A stretch of DNA of 64,000 nt from DTLC01 sp964555645 (GTDB taxonomy: Bacteria > Verrucomicrobiota > Verrucomicrobiia > Limisphaerales > DTLC01), in NCBI GenBank assembly GCA_964555645.1, contig CAZKTA010000001.1:372001-436000 (forward strand), given 5' to 3'. Of this stretch, positions 1-8,139 are shown one piece after another (the stretch's first letter is position 1; the number at the start of each line of letters is the position of its first letter). The translations under genes and the position numbers were made by a program. The notes below the pieces were generated by a model. That model made no database searches, was not told the origin of the DNA, and saw nothing but the letters and a program-made list of their open reading frames with translations.

Positions 1-293
1 CTGTGGGGTGCCGCGAATGCCGTGATACGGGTTACTTCGGCAGACACGCAATTTTCGAGTGGATGGACGTTGACAACGAGATCCGCCGGTTAGTGCTGCA
101 GAACCGTTCTGCTGATGAGATTCGTGTAGCAGCGCAGCGCGCTGGTATGCGGACACTTGCCGAAGACGGCTGGCGCCTTGTTCGACTCGGCATAACAACA
201 CCAGCCGAGGTGCTGCGTGTCACAAAAGACCAGTCAATGGTTGCTGGGCTTGACGATTACGTGTCTGGCGTGGTTGCAAACGGTTGGAAGTAA
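1..293 (+). CDS. gspE: GspE, type II secretion ATPase (C-terminal end only)
   Basis: This is the 3' end of a gene that begins before the window, read in the frame of base 3 and stopping at TAA 291-293. The visible 96 residues carry a CRECRDTGYFGR stretch, the second CxxC pair of the tetracysteine zinc element of GspE/PilB secretion ATPases, followed by the usual C-terminal helical region (ADEIRVAAQRAGMRTL, TTPAEVLRVT). GspE is the cytoplasmic hexameric ATPase that powers pseudopilus assembly through GspL and GspF. The gspF start lies 21 bases downstream, so it heads the visible part of a T2SS operon. The ATPase core, including the Walker motifs, is outside the window. PilB of a type IV pilus is the alternative, but the downstream gspG-K set favours GspE. 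Confidence 0.88.
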   Translation, partial: VGCRECRDTGYFGRHAIFEWMDVDNEIRRLVLQNRSADEIRVAAQRAGMRTLAEDGWRLVRLGITTPAEVLRVTKDQSMVAGLDDYVSGVVANGWK

Positions 294-314
294 AACCACT
301 CTCCATTACTGTGT

Positions 315-1595
315 ATGCCTGTCTTTCAATACAGAGCGTTGCAGCCCGACGGTGTGATTACGGAAGGCGAGATTGAAGCCGCAGGTCGCCAGGAAGCATT
401 CCGGCTGATTGAGACTCGTTGCCTCAGACCGATTCGGCTTGTTGAACGGCCAAACGGAAAGGTCATCCAACACCGCGGCAACGGCGGTCAGCAGTCCCCC
501 AGTGAAGCCACTGAAGCGCCGGCCGACTCGTTCAAGCTGTCATTTGGTGTCCGGCGCAAGATCACAAGTCGGGTGCTCGAGAATTTCACGCGTTTGCTGT
601 CTAACCTGCTGGCGGCGGGTGTCCCGATGAGCCGGGCCCTGGTCATTTTGCAGCGTGAAGCATCATCACCTGTTGCGCAGGCCAAGTGGAAGGAAATACA
701 CGATCTTGTTGTTGACGGCATGTCACTTGCCGATGCGATGGCAAAATCACCTGATGTTTTCCCGCGCGTTTACGTTGCCATGGTTGAGGCGGGTGAAACA
801 GGCGGGTTCCTTGACGTTGTGCTGGGGCAAATCGCCGATTTCCAGGCGCGCGAAAAAGAGATGCGCTCGAAGGTGTTGTCGGCACTGCTTTACCCCTCGA
901 TAATCATTTTTCTTGCGTTGTGTGTGCTGGTTTTTTTGCTGACGTTTTTTATTCCGCGGTTCCAGAACATATTTGCCGGGTTCGGCGCGCAACTGCCGCT
1001 GCTGACGCGCATGATCGTTTCGGTAAGCGAGCTGTTGCGTTCATACGGTCTGTTGATTGCACTTGGGGTGGTGATCGTGGCTTATTTGGTAAGGGGCTGG
1101 TTCGTGTCGGAGAAAGGTCGGCGTACATGGGAAGGGTTTATCCTTCGGATTCCTGCTATTGGTTCATTGGTTGCGCAGTACGCGCGCGCGCGGTTTTGTC
1201 GCATGCTCGGCACATTACTCGGTGCGGGTGTACCATTGATAAACGCGCTTCACGTCGCCCGGCGGTCGATTGGCAACCAGATTCTGGTTGATGCAGTTGA
1301 GAGTTCGATTGATCAGGTCAAGGAAGGCAAGCCGCTTGGTTCGAGCCTGGCTCAATGCACTGCGCTTTTCCCAAGTGCAGTTGTCGAGATGATTTCCGTT
1401 GCTGAGGAAAGCGGCAGACTCGACCAAGAACTGCTCAGAATTGCAGATTCAACTGAAGCAGACCTTGACCGGCGGCTTAAGACTGCAGTTGCGCTTGCTG
1501 AGCCGTTAATGCTTTTCTTGGTTGCAACTTTCATTGGGATAATTTTCATCGGCATGGTGATCCCGATCTTCACACTACAGGAATACATCAAATGA
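315..1595 (+). CDS. gspF: GspF, T2SS inner-membrane platform protein
   Basis: 426 residues, normal for GspF/PilC. It starts MPVFQYRALQPDG, the usual N-terminus of the family, then has two homologous cytoplasmic T2SSF helical domains (about residues 85-205 and 285-405). Hydrophobic segments lie at about 200-222 (IIIFLALCVLVFLLTFF), 245-262 and 397-420. Each T2SSF domain shows the family's FTRLLSNLLAAGVPMSRAL or FCRMLGTLLGAGVPLINAL type motif and a later EESG/EAGE motif. GspF couples the GspE ATPase to pseudopilus polymerisation. An insert rich in polar residues (about 50-75) separates the N-terminal strand from the first domain. The stop overlaps the gspG start (ATGA), indicating translational coupling. 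Confidence 0.95.
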   Translation: MPVFQYRALQPDGVITEGEIEAAGRQEAFRLIETRCLRPIRLVERPNGKVIQHRGNGGQQSPSEATEAPADSFKLSFGVRRKITSRVLENFTRLLSNLLAAGVPMSRALVILQREASSPVAQAKWKEIHDLVVDGMSLADAMAKSPDVFPRVYVAMVEAGETGGFLDVVLGQIADFQAREKEMRSKVLSALLYPSIIIFLALCVLVFLLTFFIPRFQNIFAGFGAQLPLLTRMIVSVSELLRSYGLLIALGVVIVAYLVRGWFVSEKGRRTWEGFILRIPAIGSLVAQYARARFCRMLGTLLGAGVPLINALHVARRSIGNQILVDAVESSIDQVKEGKPLGSSLAQCTALFPSAVVEMISVAEESGRLDQELLRIADSTEADLDRRLKTAVALAEPLMLFLVATFIGIIFIGMVIPIFTLQEYIK

Positions 1596-2083
1596 GCATC
1601 AACCTGAAACCGACTATGAAACCGCGTCGCAAATATAAAGGCAACAATGCCGAACAAAAGAAACCAAAGTCGCAGAACGGCTTCACGCTTATCGAGCTGT
1701 TGCTTGTGCTGGTGATCTTGGGGACGCTTGCTGCAATTGTTGTGCCAAAGTTCGCAGGCAGAAGTGAACAGGCGCGAGTCACAGCTGCGCAGTCACAAAT
1801 AGCTACGTTTGGTACTGCACTTGATGCGTATGAGGTTGACAACGGGTCGTACCCGAAGTCACTCCAGGATCTCGTTATTCAGCCGTCAGACGCACAGAAC
1901 TGGCGTGGGCCATACCTGAAAACCACAGATATCCCACTGGACCCGTGGGGTAGCCCGTACGTGTATGAATACCCGGGTAGACGCAACCCGAGCGGGTATG
2001 ATCTGTATTCGGTCGGGCCGGATAAGCGTGAAAACACCGAAGACGACATCACAAGCTGGCAAGTTGGCACACAACGCAAATAA
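1592..2083 (+). CDS. gspG: GspG, major pseudopilin
   Basis: 163 residues with a class III prepilin signal: a long basic leader of about 30 residues, then NG/FTLIELLLVLVILGTLAA with Glu at +5. The mature region holds the GspG hallmark YPKSLQDL... and a C-terminal calcium-site region, DPWGSPYVYEYPG followed by YDLYSVGPDKRENTEDD. These distinguish the major pseudopilin from the minor ones. It polymerises into the periplasmic pseudopilus that pushes substrates through the secretin after cleavage and methylation by GspO, which is not in this window. The ATG overlaps the gspF stop by 4 bp. The leader is longer than the classic 6-10 residues, as for the other pseudopilins of this operon. Confidence 0.95.
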   Translation: MSINLKPTMKPRRKYKGNNAEQKKPKSQNGFTLIELLLVLVILGTLAAIVVPKFAGRSEQARVTAAQSQIATFGTALDAYEVDNGSYPKSLQDLVIQPSDAQNWRGPYLKTTDIPLDPWGSPYVYEYPGRRNPSGYDLYSVGPDKRENTEDDITSWQVGTQRK

Positions 2084-2093
2084 CTCCGGAAGC

Positions 2094-2741
2094 ATGCTGG
2101 TATGTAAAACAACAGACTGTGCAGAAAAACAAATGAGGCTTGCACAAGCCGCGGCTCGAGCACTGTTATCGGGTGCGGCAGGTGAAAATGCACAAGCGCA
2201 AAAGCAGCCGCAAACAGCCGGCTTTACGCTGGTCGAATTAATTGTTGTGATGGCGTTGCTGGCGACTGTGCTTGCAGTTGCGGCGCCTTCGTTGAGTCGG
2301 TTTTTCCGTAGCCGCGGTTTGGATTCGGAGGCGCGCAGGTTTCTTGCGCTGACACGATACGCCCAGAGCCGAGCTGTGTCAGAGGGCATACCCATGGTGC
2401 TTTGGATTGATACTGAGCGGCGTGCTTACGGTTTGATGGCTGAGTCAACGTACACCGAGCAAGATGACAGAGCCGTCGAGTTTACCCTCGATGAGGCACT
2501 GCAAATTGAAGTCTGGCCGCAGTGGCCAAGCCAACGGTTAAACACGAGATTAACTACTTTAAGTCGGTCCAGCGACCGGCTGCAAACCATTAAGTTTACC
2601 CCGGATGGCTTTATAAACGAAACAAGCCCAGAATGGATTTTGATCCGGCACGGATCCGAAGACGCAGTTCTGATCAGCCAGAGTCGAACACGGCTGAACT
2701 ATGAGATTCAGTCCGACAATCAACTCGCATTGCGCAGGTGA
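2094..2741 (+). CDS. gspH: GspH-like minor pseudopilin
   Basis: About 215 residues from ATG 2094, 10 bases after the gspG stop and preceded by CCGGAAG; ATG 2133 is an alternative. The open frame extends further upstream inside gspG but that part is antisense-like filler. A prepilin signal (AG/FTLVELIVVMALLATVLAV) follows a leader of about 43 residues, or 30 from the later ATG. The mature part (SLSRFFRSRGLDSEARRFLALTRYAQSRAVSEG then VLWID) matches the GspH/FimT pattern, a helix followed by a beta-rich domain. Minor pseudopilins GspH-I-J-K form the tip that initiates the pseudopilus. The 3' end overlaps gspI by 41 bp. Confidence 0.85.
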   Translation: MLVCKTTDCAEKQMRLAQAAARALLSGAAGENAQAQKQPQTAGFTLVELIVVMALLATVLAVAAPSLSRFFRSRGLDSEARRFLALTRYAQSRAVSEGIPMVLWIDTERRAYGLMAESTYTEQDDRAVEFTLDEALQIEVWPQWPSQRLNTRLTTLSRSSDRLQTIKFTPDGFINETSPEWILIRHGSEDAVLISQSRTRLNYEIQSDNQLALRR

Positions 2742-3105
2742 GCGTCAGTCAGGCGGCTTCACGCTTGCTGAGGTACTTGCAGCGCTTGTGTTTATGGCAA
2801 TTGTAATTCCAGTTGCCATTGAGGGGGTGCGTCTTGCGGGTTTGGCCGGGCAGGTTGCAGAGCGCAAATCTGCTGCAGTTAGGATCTGTGAGTTGGTCAT
2901 AAACGATGTAATTTTAAACCGACAATGGCAACAACCATCCCAAACTGGTTCAATCCGTGAGGGTCAGCATGTTTACCGTTGGGTAATGCAGCTTGAAGCA
3001 TGGCCCGAGAGCAGCCTTCGCATGGTAACCGTGCGCGTAGGTTATACGGTCCAAGGCCAGGACTACGAGGTGAGCCTAAGCTCGTTGGTGGACATAACAC
3101 AATGA
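2701..3105 (+). CDS. gspI: GspI minor pseudopilin
   Basis: 134 residues with an 18-19-residue leader and a prepilin signal GG/FTLAEVLAALVFMAIVIPVA, carrying Glu at +5. The order after gspH and before gspJ, the size, and the mature region (AERKSAAVRICELVINDV... then YRWVMQLEAWPESSLRMVTVRVGY) fit GspI, which nucleates the GspI-J-K tip complex. The start lies inside the last 41 bases of gspH in another frame, and the stop overlaps the gspJ start by 4 bp (ATGA), so translation is probably coupled on both sides. Confidence 0.88.
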   Translation: MRFSPTINSHCAGERQSGGFTLAEVLAALVFMAIVIPVAIEGVRLAGLAGQVAERKSAAVRICELVINDVILNRQWQQPSQTGSIREGQHVYRWVMQLEAWPESSLRMVTVRVGYTVQGQDYEVSLSSLVDITQ

Positions 3106-3938
3106 AACTCGCCGCAATACATAGCATTGCAGGACCGGTCAAAGAACTGCGTGTTGCTCATACTTCAGCGCAAAACACGCATGCCGAGCGCCGAGCTCAA
3201 GTGTCATGCAGGGGCGGTTTTTTGCGAGCTGCATTTACGCTAATCGAGCTGTTGCTCGCGGTTGTGATATTTGCAATCGCACTTTTGGCAATTCACGGTG
3301 TGTTTTATGGCGCAATCAAACTGCGGAACAAAACCGCCGATGCGCTCGATATGTCTGTGCCGTTACAGCATGTCTTAACAATCATGAAGCGCGACCTGGC
3401 AAACATCGTACCGCCAGGTGGTACGTTGGCTGGCCCATTACAAACCACGCCTACTACCACTGAGGCTAACTTGCGCAGCAGTGCATTGACAGCAATGGGT
3501 GGAGCGGGCCGTCAGGTAAGTCCCGAGTTCCATACTGCAACCGGGCGCGTGTCCGACGTAGTCCCATGGGGCGATATTCAGCGCGTGGCATATTATCTGG
3601 TAGAGCCGACCAATAATGTGCCCGGCAAAGACCTTGTTCGTGTTGTTTGGCGGAATCTGCTGCCGATATCAAGCGACCGACCCGAGGCACAATGGCTTAT
3701 GGGCGGCGTACAAGACGTGGTTTTCTATTTCTTCGATGGTGTACAGTGGACAAGTTCGTGGGACTCAACAACACAAGACCCGCCCTTGCCATCGGCAATC
3801 AGAGTTGAAATCGAGCTTGCTAACGGTCAGAGCAGCTCGGTGAGCAGCGCCGAACCGTTTGTTGTCGAGATTCTCGTCCCTGTCTCTGTGCAGGCGCGCA
3901 CCAACCAATCAAGCGGCACCCTTGGAATGGCACTATGA
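3102..3938 (+). CDS. gspJ: GspJ minor pseudopilin with Ala at the cleavage site
   Basis: 278 residues from ATG 3102, which overlaps the gspI stop; an in-frame extension back to 3000 is rejected because it lies inside gspI. After a leader of about 44 residues comes LRAA/FTLIELLLAVVIFAIALLAIHG. The residue before the Phe is Ala, not the near-invariant Gly. The mature region (FYGAIKLRNKTADALDM... MKRDLANIVPPGG... IQRVAYYLVEPTNN... LVRVVWRNLLP... VQDVVFYFFDGVQW) follows the GspJ layout. It forms the pseudopilus tip with GspI and GspK. The 4-bp overlap with gspK again suggests coupling. Confidence 0.88.
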   Translation: MKLAAIHSIAGPVKELRVAHTSAQNTHAERRAQVSCRGGFLRAAFTLIELLLAVVIFAIALLAIHGVFYGAIKLRNKTADALDMSVPLQHVLTIMKRDLANIVPPGGTLAGPLQTTPTTTEANLRSSALTAMGGAGRQVSPEFHTATGRVSDVVPWGDIQRVAYYLVEPTNNVPGKDLVRVVWRNLLPISSDRPEAQWLMGGVQDVVFYFFDGVQWTSSWDSTTQDPPLPSAIRVEIELANGQSSSVSSAEPFVVEILVPVSVQARTNQSSGTLGMAL

Positions 3939-5386
3939 TGCTGCGCAGAAACAGTTTTTCTGAAAAAGTGCGAGCTGCCAACCACAAGCTCGTCTCCAGT
4001 GGCACGGTGCGCGGGTCGGTGTTGATCATAGTGCTTTGGGTGGCCTTTGGGCTGGTGAGTCTGGCATTGTATTTTGCGCATTCGATGAGCTTCGAGCTGC
4101 GTGCGGCCGATAACCGGCTTGCTAGTGTCCAAGCGCAGCTAGCCATCGAAGGCGGCGCGCGCTACGTGAGCAACATTCTGGCTACGATGGAAGCGCCGGG
4201 CATCATGCCTGACTTGCTCAGCTACAGGGCTGAGGCAGTGCAAATTGGCGAAGGCCAGTTTTGGCTTATCGGCCGGCCGGCCGGTGAATGGCAAGCAGAT
4301 TACACCCGGCCATTGTTTGGTTTGATTGACGAAGGCGCCAAATTAAACCTTAACACTGCCACAGTTGATATGTTGCAGATGTTGCCGGGGATGACACCCG
4401 AGCTGGCAGCATCAATTGTTACATGGCGTTCAGCCGGCAGCAGCCAGACCGGCGGTGCAAGTGATTCAACCTATGCACGACTCGATCCACCCTACAGATG
4501 CAAACATGCGCCATTCGAAACGGTTGAGGAACTCAGACTTGTTTATGGCATGACAACCGATTTGTTGTACGGTGAGGACATTAATTTAAATGGCGTGCTC
4601 GACCCAAATGAGGACGATGGCGACGTACTGTTACCCACCGACAATCGCGATGGTAGGCTTGATCCAGGCATTTTCGAGTACGTCACTGTTTACACCCGTG
4701 AACCAAACACGGGTCGCACAAACGTCAACAATCCTCAACAGTTGGCACTGTTGCTGGAAGCAAAGCTCGGTGTACAACGCGCCAACGAGATTCTTGCGCG
4801 ATTGGGTGCTGCGCCCGGCGGGACACAGCCAAGGCCGCCGGCTCAAGGTGCACAACCGGGTGGTGGTACCCAGGCTGCCCCTGGCGCGCAACCTGGCACA
4901 ATCCAAGTTAGCACAGTGCTCGAGTTTTATGTCATGAGCGGCATGGCGATTGAGGAATTCGAGCAAATTGCAAACGACATAACCGCCTCCGGCGCACAAT
5001 ATATCGAGGGCCTTGTGAACGTGAACACTGCACCGGAGGCAGTCCTGGCCTGCATACCGGGGATTGGCCCGCAAAATGCCCCTGCACTGGTCGCTTACAG
5101 GCAAAGCCATCCCGACAGGCTTTCTTCAGTGGCGTGGGTTGTCGAGGTTCTAGGAGCACAAAATGCACTGCTGGCTGCACCTTACATCACAACACGCAGT
5201 TATCAGTTTACCGCTGATATTGCTGCTGTTGGCCGATTCGGGCGCGGTTTTCAACGTGCCAGATTTGTCTTCGACACCAGCGATGGCTTGCCGAAGATAG
5301 TATATCGGCGCGACTTGACACATCTTGGTTGGGCACTCGGCAAAGAAACTTGGAACAATTTGCAACTGGCCAAGAAAACCCGATGA
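3935..5386 (+). CDS. gspK: GspK, tip minor pseudopilin
   Basis: 483 residues. A prepilin-like N-terminus, VRG/SVLIIVLWVAFGLVSLALYFA (about residues 25-48), lacks Glu at +5, which is typical of GspK. Two helix-hairpin-helix-like blocks occur in the large periplasmic part: NLNTATVDMLQMLPGM... around residue 140 and VNVNTAPEAVLACIPGIGP around 365. A Pro/Gly/Gln-rich linker (about 290-325) separates them and appears to be an insertion. GspK caps the pseudopilus. ATG 3935 overlaps the gspJ stop, and the 3' end overlaps the next gene by ATGA. It is longer than the roughly 320-residue proteobacterial protein, mainly because of the linker and the DPNEDDGD-type acidic insert. Confidence 0.9.
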   Translation: MMLRRNSFSEKVRAANHKLVSSGTVRGSVLIIVLWVAFGLVSLALYFAHSMSFELRAADNRLASVQAQLAIEGGARYVSNILATMEAPGIMPDLLSYRAEAVQIGEGQFWLIGRPAGEWQADYTRPLFGLIDEGAKLNLNTATVDMLQMLPGMTPELAASIVTWRSAGSSQTGGASDSTYARLDPPYRCKHAPFETVEELRLVYGMTTDLLYGEDINLNGVLDPNEDDGDVLLPTDNRDGRLDPGIFEYVTVYTREPNTGRTNVNNPQQLALLLEAKLGVQRANEILARLGAAPGGTQPRPPAQGAQPGGGTQAAPGAQPGTIQVSTVLEFYVMSGMAIEEFEQIANDITASGAQYIEGLVNVNTAPEAVLACIPGIGPQNAPALVAYRQSHPDRLSSVAWVVEVLGAQNALLAAPYITTRSYQFTADIAAVGRFGRGFQRARFVFDTSDGLPKIVYRRDLTHLGWALGKETWNNLQLAKKTR

Positions 5387-6879
5387 ACCCAAACATCAAA
5401 TTAGATTTTAACAAACTCGACTTGCGCCGGTACATGCCAGCCACGTTGATCGGTGCAAACCGAAATACACTTACAAAAGTTGTGGGCCTTGCGTTCGAGC
5501 AGGGTACGCTCGATGTTGTGCTTGCACGTCGCACAAACGGCACAATCGAACTCAAGAATGCAATCACGACTGCACTATCACTTGATCCGCTTACGGACGA
5601 TCCTGTGCTTGTAGGTCGCGAGATACGTAAGAAACTCGATGCAGCACAAATACGCGAACGGCATTGTACAGTTTGTATCCCAGTGAACTGGTTGTTGACC
5701 TTGACGGTTAAACTGCCCGAATTGCCTGAAGCTGACCTGCTTAGCCTGTTGCAACTCGAAGCCGAACGCGGGTTCCCCTACAGCCCGGACACGCTTGTTC
5801 TGTCACACTCACGGTACTGCATGCCAAATGGCGAACGGCATGCCCTGCTTGTGGCTGTGCCGCGCGACCACATCAACCGGTTGGAGTCTGTTCTCGCAGC
5901 GGCGCAACTACGACCGGTCAGCTTTTCACTCGGTATCGCAGCGTTAAATCAGCCTGTGCTCTCAGACCAGGAAGGCGTGCTTGCAATGCTGCCAACAGCA
6001 GGCGGCCTGAATGTTCAAATCAGCTTCGGGGGCGGTATCGTGGCGTTGCGTACAATTGATCTGCCCGCTGGCCCTGAGACAGCCGATGGTAGGTTTGACC
6101 CCGAAGACCTCGTGCGCGAAATCCGGATTACATTAGGCCAGCTTGAACCCGACGTGCAAGAGGCAGTCCGATACGCGCAGATTTTCGGCCAAAACGACGA
6201 TGCAGATGAACTGCTCGAAGTTGTAGGACCGTACCTTGGCCAACTCGGGTTGAAGGTTCAGCGTATCAAAAATTTCGCCGCACAAGCCTTTGCGATACCC
6301 GCCGAGCAGAAAATACCCGTATCAGCTGCGGCAGCTCTTGCGATACAACGTCTTACGGGTAAACCGCCCGTGCTAGAATTTTTACCGCCACGACTCAGCA
6401 CTTGGCAGCGATTAGCTGCACGGTACACAACCCGCAAACTTGCCAAGGTTAGTCTTGCGTGTGGTGCAGTTGGATTAATTGTGGCGACTGCATTTTTGAT
6501 CCAGGAGGTCCAGCGCGTTTACTGGGCAAAGAAATGGGATCGCATGGAAACCGCTGTGGGCGAGCTTGACCTAATGCAACGCCAGATCAAAAAGTTCAGG
6601 CCTTGGTACGACGAGTCATTCAGGTCGCTCAGCGTGCTGCGCCGGTTAACCGAAGCCTTTCCAGAAGACGGTACTGTGTCAGCCAAGACAGTCGAACTGC
6701 GGCAGCCTGCGAGTGTAACTTGCTCAGGAACCGCACGCGACAACGCTGCGCTATTACGTACATTGGACAAGTTGCGTGCGGCCAAGGAAGTTGCAAACGT
6801 GCATCTTGAACAAACACGAGGCGGGTCACCGGTACAATTCACGTTTAACTTTCAATGGGTCGAGCGGACCAGTCAATGA
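5383..6879 (+). CDS. gspL: PilM/PilN-type GspL assembly platform protein
   Basis: 498 residues from ATG 5383, overlapping the gspK stop. The N-terminal two thirds resemble the actin-like PilM/GspL cytoplasmic domain (VVGLAFEQGTLDVVLARR near the start, then PELPEADLLSLLQLEAERGFPY, the PilM signature region where membrane-associated residues are recognised). One hydrophobic segment (ACGAVGLIVATAFLIQEV, about 365-385) leads into a periplasmic PilN-like coiled region and small domain (LRRLTEAFPEDGTVSAKTVELRQ...). It therefore looks like a PilM-PilN fusion, which is what GspL is. GspL docks GspE to the membrane and binds GspM. Confidence 0.85.
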   Translation: MNPNIKLDFNKLDLRRYMPATLIGANRNTLTKVVGLAFEQGTLDVVLARRTNGTIELKNAITTALSLDPLTDDPVLVGREIRKKLDAAQIRERHCTVCIPVNWLLTLTVKLPELPEADLLSLLQLEAERGFPYSPDTLVLSHSRYCMPNGERHALLVAVPRDHINRLESVLAAAQLRPVSFSLGIAALNQPVLSDQEGVLAMLPTAGGLNVQISFGGGIVALRTIDLPAGPETADGRFDPEDLVREIRITLGQLEPDVQEAVRYAQIFGQNDDADELLEVVGPYLGQLGLKVQRIKNFAAQAFAIPAEQKIPVSAAAALAIQRLTGKPPVLEFLPPRLSTWQRLAARYTTRKLAKVSLACGAVGLIVATAFLIQEVQRVYWAKKWDRMETAVGELDLMQRQIKKFRPWYDESFRSLSVLRRLTEAFPEDGTVSAKTVELRQPASVTCSGTARDNAALLRTLDKLRAAKEVANVHLEQTRGGSPVQFTFNFQWVERTSQ

Positions 6880-7409
6880 AAATAGCCAACAGACAGCAGT
6901 TTTTGGGTATATTGGCAATTGCAGCAGTCGCACTGTTAGCAGGCGACCGGCTTGTGTTCACGCCGCTTGCCCGTGCATGGAAAGCCAGGGCCGAACGGAT
7001 CGCAAAACTGAAAGAAGACGTCTCAAATGGCCAGGCATTGCTCGCACGCGAGGTTGCAATTCGCCAACGCTGGCAACAAATGCAAACAAATGCGCTGACA
7101 GGCGAACCGTCGGTTGCGGAAAATCAAGTGTTCAAAGCGTTCGAACGCTGGGCACAGGATAGCCGTATCACGATGAACTCCATCAAGCCACAATGGAAAA
7201 AGCCGGCCGACGATTTCATGACGCTCGAATGTAGTGTGGAAGCCACGGGTAACCTTTCTGCTGTGACAAGGTTCCTTTACAACATCGAGAAAGACCCACT
7301 GGCTATTCGCATCACCGCGATGCAAATTACTGCACGAGATGACAGCGGTGAACAGCTTACGCTGAGCATGCAAGTCAGCGCCTTGCTTTTGCAACGGACA
7401 AAGACGTAA
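6876..7409 (+). CDS. gspM: PilO/GspM-like T2SS platform protein
   Basis: 177 residues from ATG 6876, overlapping the gspL stop by ATGA; an upstream in-frame start at 6855 lies inside gspL. One transmembrane helix (about residues 8-25, FLGILAIAAVALLAGDRLVF) is followed by a periplasmic coiled coil (ARAWKARAERIAKLKEDVSNGQALL) and a small alpha/beta domain (LECSVEATGNLSAVTRFLYNIEKDPLAIRI). That is the PilO/GspM ferredoxin-like layout, in which the last phrase is the PilO signature region. It should pair with the PilN-like part of GspL. Assignment rests on topology and position more than on close sequence similarity. Confidence 0.82.
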   Translation: MKIANRQQFLGILAIAAVALLAGDRLVFTPLARAWKARAERIAKLKEDVSNGQALLAREVAIRQRWQQMQTNALTGEPSVAENQVFKAFERWAQDSRITMNSIKPQWKKPADDFMTLECSVEATGNLSAVTRFLYNIEKDPLAIRITAMQITARDDSGEQLTLSMQVSALLLQRTKT

Positions 7410-7413
7410 AAGC

Positions 7414-8139
7414 ATGAAACGCCAAAACACAAATTGCGTCTGGGGCAGACCGGCATTTTGTTGGTGCCGGGGGCAAGGCGGTGTAATTTGCCGGGTTGCA
7501 GCTCTGGCTTGGTCAGAATTCGAACCCTGGCACAGGCGAGTAAAAGCATTTGCTCTAAGAGCGGTCCTCGCGACGGCTGTAATGCTATCAGGCGCCGGTT
7601 TAGCCCAGGAAAACACAAACAAACCTGCGCAACCTCAGACCACGACTGCGCAAGTTGACTATTCGGCATTCAGGATTATTACCGAGCGCAACATTTTCGC
7701 CGCAAGAAGATCCGGCCGGGTCACACGCGGCGCTGCACCGCGCCAACAGCGCCAAATTGAGACCCTCACGTTGGTCGGCACGCTCGAAGCCGGCAACGGT
7801 CCGGTTGCATTTTTTGATGGCACAAGTTCCGAGTACCGTAAGGCGGTCAGAAGGGGCGAGAAAATTGGTGCGTTTACCGTTACCGAAATCAATTTCAAAG
7901 GTGTCCTACTTAAAAGTGAACAACAACAGTTCGAGCTGCGTGTGGGCACACAAATGCGGTTACAAGACGACGCTCAGTGGCAGGCCGCCGGCACAGACGC
8001 GTTCGTAGCACAATCAAGCGCAGACTCGATCGGTGCTAGCGGCGAGTCCGGCGGTGAACCAGTGGCAACCAGCTCGAGCGATACCATGAACGAAGTTTTG
8101 AAACGATTAATGCGACAGCGCGAACAGGAGTTACAATGA
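7414..8139 (+). CDS. GspC/PilP-like periplasmic connector protein
   Basis: 241 residues starting 4 bases after gspM. The first 40 residues are unusual (several Cys and Trp). Then comes a hydrophobic export segment (AFALRAVLATAVMLSGAGLAQ, about 45-65), a linker, and a beta-rich domain (FRIITERNIFAARRSGRV... ETLTLVGTLEAGNGPVAFFDG... EYRKAVRRGEKIGAFTVTEINFKGVLL). This resembles the HR domain of GspC, which bridges the inner-membrane platform and the secretin N0 domain; PilP is the type IV pilus analogue. The tail ends in a short predicted helix (MNEVLKRLMRQREQELQ). The stop overlaps the next gene by 4 bp. The true start could be an internal codon nearer the export signal. Confidence 0.65.
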   Translation: MKRQNTNCVWGRPAFCWCRGQGGVICRVAALAWSEFEPWHRRVKAFALRAVLATAVMLSGAGLAQENTNKPAQPQTTTAQVDYSAFRIITERNIFAARRSGRVTRGAAPRQQRQIETLTLVGTLEAGNGPVAFFDGTSSEYRKAVRRGEKIGAFTVTEINFKGVLLKSEQQQFELRVGTQMRLQDDAQWQAAGTDAFVAQSSADSIGASGESGGEPVATSSSDTMNEVLKRLMRQREQELQ

